DNA from: CAZRCZ01 sp964598765 | GTDB taxonomy: Bacteria > Sumerlaeota > Sumerlaeia > MVZB01 > JAJFLK01 | Assembly: GCA_964598765.1 (NCBI GenBank) | Contig: CAZRCZ010000001.1 | Coordinates: forward strand, 186,001-250,000 | Reading direction: 5' to 3' | Length of the DNA stretch: 64,000 nucleotides | Part shown: positions 35,663 to 42,833 of the stretch, piece after piece | How positions within the stretch are numbered: position 1 is the first letter of the stretch | How the letters are laid out: the number at the start of each line of letters is the position of its first letter | The notes under the pieces: model-generated | The model's input: the letters and a program-made list of their open reading frames with translations, nothing else | Database searches by the model: none | What the model was told of the DNA's origin: nothing | Translations under genes and position numbers: made by a program

Positions 35663-36592
35663 ATGGCCATTCGATATAAAACCCTCAATCTGACCCAAAT
35701 TCAGACGGCCAGTCTCCGCAAGCGCCCCTGCAAGTTGCACGTGGACATGCTGGCCGAAATTCCCGATCCGGCCAAGCCGCTTCAGGATTTTTTCCGCGCC
35801 CTGCCACGACTCGGACAAGCCGCCGAACTGCTTCACGCCGCCGATTGCCTCGCGCAGGCCGCGTTGGCGGAAAAAAGCGTCGTCTGGCTCCTCGATGCCC
35901 AAGCAATGGAAGCGGGACTTTCGCCCCTTCTGATCCGGCTCATCAACCGGGGTTTGATTCAGACGATTGCCATGACCGGCTCTGCCGCCGTCCGCGATTA
36001 TGAGCTGGCGACCTTTGGCCAGACGCAGGAGGAAATCAAGCCCGGCTTGGAGGACGGACTCCTCGGCATGTCGCGCGAGACGGGGGAGGGGATGAATGAA
36101 ATCATCAATGAAGGGGTCAAGCGAGGATTCAGTCTCGGCGAGGCCTTGGGACGCGGAATTTTGGACCGCCAACCCCGTTTCTACACCAAGAGCATTCTCG
36201 CCGCGTGCGCCGCGCGGATGGTGACGATCACGGTCCACGTTTCGATCGGCGCGGATGGATTTCATCTTCATCCGTCGGCGGACGGAACCGCGCTCGGAAA
36301 GGGGAGCCTAAAGGATTTGCAGATTCTCGCGGCGCGGCTGGAAGGTTTGAACGAAGGGGGCGTGTTGATCTCGGCGCACAACAGCGCCGAGCTTCAAGGG
36401 GTTTTCCATCACGCCTTGGCGATTTCCAAAAACCTCGGCGGCTCGATCAATCTTTTTTCGCTTATCAACTTCGGCGGTCCCTCCGCGGATTTCTCCTCGG
36501 TCCCCGGCATCACCGCTTCCTTCCGCATTCCCGGTTCGCTCGAATTGTTGCTTCCCCTCTTTACGGGAGTGGTTTTCAGTCAGGTTGAGTAG
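35663..36592 (+). CDS. Conserved protein of unknown function (possible DHS/Rossmann-like fold)
   Basis: 309 residues. Features: an N-terminal AEIPDPAKPLQDFFRALP stretch, LINRGLIQTIAMTGSAAVRDYELAT (split strand-loop-helix with a GSA motif), AARMVTITVHVSIGADGFHLHPSADGTALGKGS (strand, then HxHP with D-G, read in two parts), ISAHNSAELQGVFHHALAISKNLGG, and a hydrophobic C-terminal TGVVFSQVE. The GSAxxxD and HxHPxxDG pieces look like catalytic or cofactor-binding elements. It resembles a widespread bacterial family sometimes linked to deoxyhypusine-synthase-like proteins, but I am not sure. It lies 167 bp after lysC and may be co-transcribed only if the inverted repeat is read through. Confidence 0.65.
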   Translation: MAIRYKTLNLTQIQTASLRKRPCKLHVDMLAEIPDPAKPLQDFFRALPRLGQAAELLHAADCLAQAALAEKSVVWLLDAQAMEAGLSPLLIRLINRGLIQTIAMTGSAAVRDYELATFGQTQEEIKPGLEDGLLGMSRETGEGMNEIINEGVKRGFSLGEALGRGILDRQPRFYTKSILAACAARMVTITVHVSIGADGFHLHPSADGTALGKGSLKDLQILAARLEGLNEGGVLISAHNSAELQGVFHHALAISKNLGGSINLFSLINFGGPSADFSSVPGITASFRIPGSLELLLPLFTGVVFSQVE

Positions 36593-36607
36593 GTTGGACC
36601 GATTGAT

Positions 36608-36703
36608 TTTCACCACCAAGCCGCCAAGGGTCACAACAGTGAAAATTTTCCATGACGCCGATCCAAAGAGAATTCTTTGTGTCTTGGCGCCTTGGTGGTG
36701 AAA
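36608..36703. repeat. CCAAGACGCC-type inverted pair
   Basis: TTTCACCACCAAG (36,608-36,620) and CTTGGTGGTGAAA (36,691-36,703) are perfect 13-bp inverted arms. Each extends into GCCGCCAAGGGTCACAA or TTTGTGTCTTGGCGC. About 70 bp lie between them. Confidence 0.8.
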
Positions 36704-36763
36704 TAATTGGCCAAGAATGACTGCGGCGTTTATTTTTATTCCGCGCATTGTTATGCTGGCAAG

Positions 36764-38227
36764 ATGAGTGTTGCACCTCCCAGAATTCTGATCGCCAAGG
36801 CCGGATTGGACGGCCATGATCGCGGCGCGTTGCTGGTTTGCCTCGCCCTGCGCGACGCCGGATGCGAGGTCCTCTACACCGGCATTCGCAACACGCCCGC
36901 GCAGATCGTCGCCGCCGCGATTCAGGAGGACGTGGACGGCGTCGGGCTATCGTCTCTCTCTGGCGCGCACAAGGCGCTGTTCCCCCGCGTGGCGCAAGGC
37001 TTGCGCGAAGCCGGAGCCAAGGACGTCGCGCTCTTCGCCGGCGGAATTTTTCCTAAGGCCGATCAAAAACTTTTACTCGACGCCGGAATCCAAAGGCTTT
37101 TTCACCCGGGTGCACCACTCAAGGAAATTTGCGATTATTGCGTTCAGGCGGCGGAGCAAAGGCGCAATGGCCATTCCGACATTTACGGTGATTCGCCTCG
37201 TGCAACGGCAATGCGATTAACTCTGTTGCAAGATGACAATGTAGGCAGAGGATCTCCCATTGCATTCTCCGATGTTAAACAGATCGAGGATCTACCTGCC
37301 GCCAGAATATTAGCCAACGGACTCTTGATAAAGGCGATCAAGGAAAATGCAGAGGTCATTAGGATCGAAACTATGGATTTTAGGCTTTGGGAAAAGGACC
37401 ACTGGCGTCAAATTCCCGTTCCTCCGACAAAATACATCGGACAGCTGATCGCCTATTTCAAATGCCTTGCCCATTTGGATCCCTCGGAAGAACACAAACC
37501 GCAACAGGGCAATTTCGAGGTTGTCATGGAAAGAAAAGTTTATCGGCTGTCTGCAAAGACGGAACGATCCAATAACGGCGAACTGATGCGAATCGAACTC
37601 GTTGGTCCAATCCAAGAAGAAGGCCAATCACCCGCCCTCCGCATCATCGGCGTCACCGGTCCCGGCGGGACGGGAAAATCCACGATGATTGACGCCGTGA
37701 TCGCCGAGGCGATTCGCCGAAAGGAAAAAATCGCCGTCCTCTGCGTGGACCCTTCCAGCATCCGAAGCGGCGGGGCGTTTCTCGGCGACCGAATCCGGAT
37801 GCAACGTCATTCCGCCGAGCCGGGGGTCTTCGTCCGCTCCGTGGCCACGCGCGGATCGGCGGGGGGCGTTCCGGCCTGCGTCGGACCGATGGCCCAACTG
37901 CTCCGCCAATCGGGCTACGATTGGGTTTTCATCGAGACGATCGGCACGGGACAGGATCAGGTGGAAATCCGCAAGCACGTCGGGCGGATGATCCTCGCGG
38001 CGGCTCCGGGGCAGGGGGACGCGGTTCAGATTTTCAAATCCAACGCGCTGGAAGTCGCCGATCTGGTGGTCGTCACCCGCGCCGATCAGGGACGCGCCGA
38101 CGATTACGCCAAGGAAATCCGCGCAACGCTCAAAGCGACCCGCCGAGGCGAAGACGTTCCCGTCGTCGTCGTCTCCGGCGAGCGCGGAACCGGAGTGGAT
38201 CAATTGATGGAGAGGTTGAGCAAGTAG
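36764..38227 (+). CDS. B12-binding / GspE-N2-like / MeaB-type GTPase fusion protein
   Basis: 487 residues from ATG 36,764. Residues 5-135 are a methylmalonyl-CoA-mutase-type B12-binding domain with Asp16-x-His18-x-x-Gly21 (LDGHDRGA), then VGLSSLSGAHK and FAGGIFP. Residues about 146-285 resemble the N2 domain of GspE/PilB ATPases: ILANGLLIKAIKENAEVIRIE, PVPPTKYIGQLIAYFKC, then PQQGNF, and RLSAKTERSNNGELMRIELV. Residues 290-487 are a MeaB/ArgK G3E GTPase: P-loop GPGGTGKST (about 298), VDPSSIRSGGAFLGDRIRM, RSVATRGSAGG, ETIGTGQDQVEI and TRADQGRADD. MeaB GTPases guard cofactor loading of B12 mutases. The mutase large subunit is not present. The middle segment is much A+T-richer than either flank, suggesting a later insertion. 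Confidence 0.82.
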   Translation: MSVAPPRILIAKAGLDGHDRGALLVCLALRDAGCEVLYTGIRNTPAQIVAAAIQEDVDGVGLSSLSGAHKALFPRVAQGLREAGAKDVALFAGGIFPKADQKLLLDAGIQRLFHPGAPLKEICDYCVQAAEQRRNGHSDIYGDSPRATAMRLTLLQDDNVGRGSPIAFSDVKQIEDLPAARILANGLLIKAIKENAEVIRIETMDFRLWEKDHWRQIPVPPTKYIGQLIAYFKCLAHLDPSEEHKPQQGNFEVVMERKVYRLSAKTERSNNGELMRIELVGPIQEEGQSPALRIIGVTGPGGTGKSTMIDAVIAEAIRRKEKIAVLCVDPSSIRSGGAFLGDRIRMQRHSAEPGVFVRSVATRGSAGGVPACVGPMAQLLRQSGYDWVFIETIGTGQDQVEIRKHVGRMILAAAPGQGDAVQIFKSNALEVADLVVVTRADQGRADDYAKEIRATLKATRRGEDVPVVVVSGERGTGVDQLMERLSK

Positions 38228-38237
38228 GTGGGAAAAC

Positions 38238-39170
38238 ATGAGAGCAAGAGTAAGAGCAAGATTAAGATTGGGATTGAGGAAATTCAGGGACTGGCTCGCG
38301 GGGGTTCATCCGCGTGCCTGTCCCTCGAATTTCCGGGTAGGGGCGACCCGCCGGGTCGCCCATCTTCTCTGTGCCTCTGTGTCTTTGTGGTTCGCATTGG
38401 CTTCCTGTAGCAAGGAAACCGGAAAATACCAAACCGGGCCGAACGATCCTGCGCTCAAGGTTACGGAAAAAGATTTGGCGCAGGTCCGCCAAGTCCTCGA
38501 TAAACAGGAAGCCGAGGACCGTGCCAAGGGTTTGCGCAAAGAGCAGGCTCCTCCCATGGCGAATCCGCACGAGGGGATGGGGTCGCCGCATGGTGAAATG
38601 CCCGCCGGACATCCGCCGATTCCGGCGGCCGGGGGATCGGAACCCGCGCTTACGATTCCCGGAAACGTCGTCGGAGGCGGAAGCAAAGTTGACATCGGTC
38701 CGATGATCGCCATCGTTCCCGAAGGCTGGACGAACCATCCTCCCTCGACGCCGATGCGCAAGGCGGAATTCACGTTTCCCGCGTCGGCGGGAGACCCGGA
38801 AGGGGGCGAACTTTCCGTCACGACGTTCGGCGCGGGTCAGGGAGGAACGGTGGAGGCCAATTTGGAGCGTTGGATCAATCAGTTCGGTCAGCCGGACGGA
38901 CGCGCGTCCAAGGACGTCGCCGTCATCGAGCGGCTCAATGCCGACGGCATGAACGTCACGTTCCTCGACGTCGCGGGAACCTTCCTCCCGCCGAAAATGC
39001 CGGGGATGCCGCAAGCGTCATCGAGTCCGCGCAACGATTGGCGGATGCTGGCCGCGATTGTCGAGACGCCGGACGGCATGTTTTTCTTCAAGGCGACCGG
39101 TCCGAAAAAGACGATGGGGGATAACCGCGAGAAGATGCTGAAATGCTTGGGTGGTCTCAAACGGAAGTAA
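38238..39170 (+). CDS. Lipoprotein of unknown function with repeat-derived N-terminus
   Basis: Open from ATG 38,238 (310 codons). A lipobox ALASC gives Cys57 (codon at 38,406); what follows is a low-complexity Pro/Gly/Met-rich stretch (65-150) and a C-terminal domain (GPMIAIVPEGWTNHPPS..., ELSVTTFGAGQGGTVEANLERWINQF read in parts) seen in exported proteins of unknown role. Everything before the lipobox is built from dispersed repeats: a hexamer array (38,241-38,278), the 56-bp repeat (38,278-38,333), a GGGCGACCCGCCGGGTCGCCC-type palindrome (38,341-38,361) and a CACAGAG-type repeat (38,363-38,392) that encodes the hydrophobic core HLLCASVSLWFALASC. The true start is uncertain; GTG or TTG codons inside the repeats are possible. 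Confidence 0.7.
   Translation: MRARVRARLRLGLRKFRDWLAGVHPRACPSNFRVGATRRVAHLLCASVSLWFALASCSKETGKYQTGPNDPALKVTEKDLAQVRQVLDKQEAEDRAKGLRKEQAPPMANPHEGMGSPHGEMPAGHPPIPAAGGSEPALTIPGNVVGGGSKVDIGPMIAIVPEGWTNHPPSTPMRKAEFTFPASAGDPEGGELSVTTFGAGQGGTVEANLERWINQFGQPDGRASKDVAVIERLNADGMNVTFLDVAGTFLPPKMPGMPQASSSPRNDWRMLAAIVETPDGMFFFKATGPKKTMGDNREKMLKCLGGLKRK
38278..38333 (+). repeat. 56-bp dispersed repeat, copy 2 (inside the lipoprotein frame)
   Basis: Matches the reverse complement of 15,258-15,313 at 54 of 56 positions. Here it is read as coding sequence for residues about 14-32 of the lipoprotein open frame. Confidence 0.9.
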
Positions 39171-39173
39171 ATT

Positions 39174-39377
39174 GATTCACCACAGAGACACAGAGAAGTT
39201 TCTGGTAGCCTTAAAGTTGAGGGAGAATATAAACGAACCGCACGAAGAATAAACTAAAGGAAGGTTTGTGAATCTCGAGAAATCGGGAGTGTAGTCGTCT
39301 CGCAGGTCAATCAATACTCTCATATTCTCAAACAAAGAACGTATGTCCAATTCCTCTCTGTGTCTCTGTGGTGAATC
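39174..39377. repeat. CACAGAG-type inverted pair, MITE-like
   Basis: Left arm 39,174-39,198 (GATTCACCACAGAGACACAG...) and right arm 39,354-39,377 (...CTGTGTCTCTGTGGTGAATC) are nearly perfect inverted copies around about 155 bp that hold no gene. It fills the spacer between the lipoprotein and the aminotransferase. Confidence 0.85.
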
Positions 39378-39404
39378 TTAAAGTCTCAATCTTGTTGAAA
39401 CCTC

Positions 39405-40736
39405 GTGCCTGACAAACTTCCGCGTCTCCAAACCGCCATTCCGGGTCCCCGATCCAAGAAGTTAGCGGGGCGCCTGAAAAAAATCGAATCTCCCGACACG
39501 ACCTATTTCTATTCGGAATTTCCGGTCTTCTGGAACTCGGCGCGCGGATCGAACGTCGAGGACGCCGACGGAAATCGCTACGTGGATTTTAACGCCGGAT
39601 TTGGCGTCGCGTCGGTCGGCCATTCGCATCCGCGCATCGTCCGGGTCCTGCGCGAGCAATCGGCGCGACTCATTCACGGAATGGGAGACGTGCATCCGAC
39701 CGAACTGAAACTTCGTCTCGGGGAGGAGATCGTCAAACGCGCGCCAAAAGGACATTCATGGAAAGTGATTTTCGGAACGACCGGAAGCGACGCCGTCGAA
39801 GCCGCGCTGAAAACCGCCGCGATTGCGACCGGCAAATCGGGTTTGATCGTGTTTGAAGGGGGCTATCACGGCTTAAGCCTCGGCGCGCTTTCGGCAACGC
39901 TTTGGCCGAAATTTCGCCAAGGTCTGAAGGGGACCATCGCCGAACGCGCGGTTAAATTTCCTTATCCCGCTTCAAATGTTAAATCCCAAATCTTGGATCG
40001 AATCACCTCATTCCTCGCCAGCGCGAAGGGAAAATCCAAGCGCATCGGCGCGATGCTGATCGAGCCGATTTTGGGACGCGGCGGGATCGTTCTTCCCGCT
40101 CCGGGCGCGTTGGCGCAATTGCGCCGTCTCTGTGGCGAGCACGGCATCCTCCTGATCTGTGATGAAATCTACACCGGATTCGGCAGAACTGGCGCGTGGT
40201 TCGAGTGCCTGAACGCCGGCGTTGTTCCCGATTTGATCGCCTGCGGAAAATCGCTGGGCGGCGGAATGCCGATCTCGGTCTGCATCGGAAAAAGCGAAAT
40301 CATGGACGCATGGGGAACGAACACGGGCGAAGCGCGCCACACGTCCACGTTTCTCGGTCACCCGCTCGCCTGCGCCTGCGCGTTGGAGACCTTAAAAATT
40401 GTGGAGGACGAGCGTCTCCTGAGCCGCGTCCAAAAATTGGGAGAGCAAATGGCAAACCTTTTGCGCGAAAATCCGTCCGATATTGAGGGGATCGCCGAGG
40501 TTCGCGGGCGCGGCATGATGATCGGCGTCGAGATCGTCAATCCCAAGACCGGCGCGCCCGATCCCGCCCGCGCGTGGCGAGTCGTTGTTGATTCGCTCAA
40601 AAAGGGCGTTATCCTATTGACGTCGGGCATGGCGGGCAACGTGATTTCGATCACGCCGCCCCTGCCGATTGCCGATAAGCAAGTCGAATATGGAATCGAA
40701 GTCATTGTCGAAAGCCTCAAAACTAAAGCGAGCTGA
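39405..40736 (+). CDS. Class III PLP-dependent aminotransferase (GSA/GABA-aminotransferase group)
   Basis: 443 residues from GTG 39,405. Fold type I: N-terminal VEDADGNRYVDFNAGFGVASVGHSHP (substrate loop and strands), FGTTGSDAVEAALKTA (phosphate-binding), FEGGYHGLSLGALSAT, the carboxylate region ICDEIYTGFGRTG with Asp for the pyridine nitrogen, and the Schiff-base lysine in CGKSLGGGMPI. Close relatives include glutamate-1-semialdehyde aminomutase and 4-aminobutyrate or diaminobutyrate aminotransferases; the exact substrate cannot be told from sequence. There is no tetrapyrrole gene next to it. Its 3' end is followed by a palindrome cluster. Confidence 0.9.
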   Translation: MPDKLPRLQTAIPGPRSKKLAGRLKKIESPDTTYFYSEFPVFWNSARGSNVEDADGNRYVDFNAGFGVASVGHSHPRIVRVLREQSARLIHGMGDVHPTELKLRLGEEIVKRAPKGHSWKVIFGTTGSDAVEAALKTAAIATGKSGLIVFEGGYHGLSLGALSATLWPKFRQGLKGTIAERAVKFPYPASNVKSQILDRITSFLASAKGKSKRIGAMLIEPILGRGGIVLPAPGALAQLRRLCGEHGILLICDEIYTGFGRTGAWFECLNAGVVPDLIACGKSLGGGMPISVCIGKSEIMDAWGTNTGEARHTSTFLGHPLACACALETLKIVEDERLLSRVQKLGEQMANLLRENPSDIEGIAEVRGRGMMIGVEIVNPKTGAPDPARAWRVVVDSLKKGVILLTSGMAGNVISITPPLPIADKQVEYGIEVIVESLKTKAS

Positions 40737-40754
40737 TGGGATCACGCAATTGTG

Positions 40755-40995
40755 GAGTGCGGCGGCTTGCCGCCGCTTTTCCATCACCATTTTGAAGATG
40801 CTGAGAGCGGGCATTCCACAGACCGAAGGTCTGATCCATAGTAGCCGAGGGCAACGCCCTCGGTGTGCGCACCGAACCGGTGTCAAACGCCCTGTAAGGG
40901 CATTCCAAAAATTGGACCACCCCTTCAGGGTGGAAAATCGGGTGGTCCGTTCGTCATCCGAGGGCGATGCCCTCGGCTACTATAGTTCGGCCTCT
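40755..40995. repeat. Palindrome cluster between aminotransferase and hydrolase genes
   Basis: At least six hairpins with different stems in 240 bp, including GCGGCTTGCCGCCGC, AGACCGAAGGTCT, CGAGGGCAACGCCCTCG, GCCCTGTAAGGGC, CACCCCTTCAGGGTGG and CCGAGGGCGATGCCCTCGG. Stems vary but loops are short, as in the 15.3-kb and 42.6-kb clusters. Confidence 0.8.
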
Positions 40996-42462
40996 CAGGC
41001 CGCCTCCGCTCTCATAAACACAATTTGCGTCCTCGCGCTTATCCTTTGCTCGGTGTTGGCGATCTCTTCGGCAATCGCCGCCAAGGACGACCCCTCCGCC
41101 GACGCGCGTCTGATCCGCAAGGGAATGAGCGTCGTGGATTTGCTTGCCAAATCGAAATTCGATTCGGTCGGCGCGACGTTCGACGCGACGATGAAGGACC
41201 TGCTCCCCGCCGAAAAAGTGTCGGAGGTCTGGAAATCGCTCCAGACCCGCTACGGCGCTTACAAGGCCACGGTCGGTTCGCGGATCGAGGAAGTCAGCGG
41301 CTACAAGGCGGTCTTCATCGCCATTCAATTCGACCAGGGAAGGCTCGACGCGAAGATCGTTTTCAACGCCGAGGAAAAAGTGATCGGCCTCTTCTTCGTT
41401 CCCTCCTCCGCGCAATCCCCCAGTTTCGACGCGCCTTCCTACGCCGACGAATCGGCGTTCACCGAAACCGATTTCACCGTCACGACCGACGATTTCAAAC
41501 TTCCCGGAACGCTCGCGCTTCCCAAGACGCCCCCTCCTTACACCGTCGTGGTGCTGATCGCCGGGTCCGGTCCGAACGACCGCGACGAAACCATCGGTCC
41601 CAATAAAGTCTTTCGCGATCTGGCGTGGGGATTGGCATCGCGCGGAATCGCTTCGCTCCGTTACGACAAACGGACCAAGGTTTACGGCATGAAGCTCGAC
41701 GTGAAGGAGTTGACCTACAAGGAGGAAGTCGTGGACGACGCGATTTCCGCGATCAAGCAACTCCGCAAGGACGACCGCGTGGACCGCAACCGCGTCTTTC
41801 TGCTGGGGCATAGTTTGGGCGGACAACTTGTTCCGGCGATTGCCCATCGCGCCCGTAGCGGCGGGCTTGGCTCCGAGTTGATTTCCGTTCCCTCTCCCTC
41901 CTTTTCCGAGGCCGTTCCCCTTCCGGGGGGATTGCCCTTCACGCGCTCCCAATTCCTCGCCGGCGCGATCATCATGGCCGGATCGGCCCGCCCCATCGCC
42001 GCCTTGATGGCCGATCAACTGAACCACATCGCCATGTCCGACGGTCAAGTGACGCTACAGGAACGCTCGACGATTTTGGAATTTCAATCCGGCGTGGACG
42101 CCTTGCTCGCGGGCAAGGATCCCAACGCGACCCCCGTCATGGGCTTGACCTACACCTACCTCCAAGCCCTCAACAACTACGACTGCCTGAAAGCCGCGCA
42201 GAAATCCAAACTTCCGTTGTTCGTCGTTCAAGGGGAGCGCGATTATCAGGTCTTGGCGCAGAAGGATTATCAGGCGTGGCAGGACGCGCTCAAGGACCGG
42301 AACGACGCGACGTTTCATCTCTACCCGAAACTCAATCACCTTTTCATCGAGGGGGAAGGGGAATCGTATCCCTCCGAATACGAAATCCCGGGGCACGTCT
42401 CCGAGGAATTCGTGAAGGACTTGGCGGAGTGGATCAAAAAAGCCGCGGAAGGGAAGAAATAG
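40942..42462 (+). CDS. Exported alpha/beta hydrolase with N-terminal DUF3887-like domain
   Basis: About 506 residues from a GTG at 40,942; the start is uncertain because the upstream frame is open through palindromes and the preceding gene. A signal peptide core (ICVLALILCSVLAISSAIAA) lies at about 30-50. Residues 55-170 resemble DUF3887 (LLAKSKFDSVGATFDATMKDLLP). The hydrolase domain has the oxyanion region IAGSGPNDRDET, nucleophile elbow LGHSLGGQL, Asp in VVQGERDYQV and the catalytic His in LNHLF. Such proteins act on esters or peptides in the periplasm. A long antisense open frame across it is rejected. Confidence 0.85.
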   Translation: MVRSSSEGDALGYYSSASQAASALINTICVLALILCSVLAISSAIAAKDDPSADARLIRKGMSVVDLLAKSKFDSVGATFDATMKDLLPAEKVSEVWKSLQTRYGAYKATVGSRIEEVSGYKAVFIAIQFDQGRLDAKIVFNAEEKVIGLFFVPSSAQSPSFDAPSYADESAFTETDFTVTTDDFKLPGTLALPKTPPPYTVVVLIAGSGPNDRDETIGPNKVFRDLAWGLASRGIASLRYDKRTKVYGMKLDVKELTYKEEVVDDAISAIKQLRKDDRVDRNRVFLLGHSLGGQLVPAIAHRARSGGLGSELISVPSPSFSEAVPLPGGLPFTRSQFLAGAIIMAGSARPIAALMADQLNHIAMSDGQVTLQERSTILEFQSGVDALLAGKDPNATPVMGLTYTYLQALNNYDCLKAAQKSKLPLFVVQGERDYQVLAQKDYQAWQDALKDRNDATFHLYPKLNHLFIEGEGESYPSEYEIPGHVSEEFVKDLAEWIKKAAEGKK

Positions 42463-42579
42463 AGAGAACCACGGAGGCAAGGAGAGGTTGATCCTGAAAT
42501 TCTTAGCGCGCTTGACTGCGCTCCCTATTAACCGCAACCACGGGTTTGTGTTTCGCGATTGATCGGGATGTAGGCAAGC

Positions 42580-42790
42580 CGCGTCAGCGGCGGCATAATT
42601 CTAGCCCCGTGCGGAAGCGCGGGGTTGGCAAAAAATTCCTACCAAATCGTAGCTCCGGCAGGAGCGGCATAAAAGTCCGGTCACATTTATGCCGCCGCTC
42701 CCGCGGCTCAAATTCGTCTGGATTAACCACTGATCCCCGCGCTTCCGCGCGGGGCTACGGCTATTTCGCCGCTCCCGCAGCTAAGCAAAA
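42580..42790. repeat. Palindrome cluster after the hydrolase gene
   Basis: CCCCGTGCGGAAGCGCGGGG (42,605-42,624), CCCCGCGCTTCCGCGCGGGG (42,735-42,754), and related GCCGCCGCTCCCGCGGC and CGTAGCTCCGGCAGGAGCGGC stretches occupy most of the 42,463-42,833 spacer. A CCAAGACGCC-like TGCGCCTCTTGCGCCTCTTC lies at about 42,805. Confidence 0.8.
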
Positions 42791-42833
42791 GACGTTGATT
42801 TCTGCGCCTCTTGCGCCTCTTCGCGGCCAAAAT

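Noticed and set aside
36593..36763. Cobalamin riboswitch before the B12-binding fusion gene
   Set aside because: No B12-box sequence; the spacer is occupied by an inverted repeat pair.
40954..42048. Antisense open frame over the alpha/beta hydrolase
   Set aside because: No protein-like pattern, and the plus strand has catalytic motifs.
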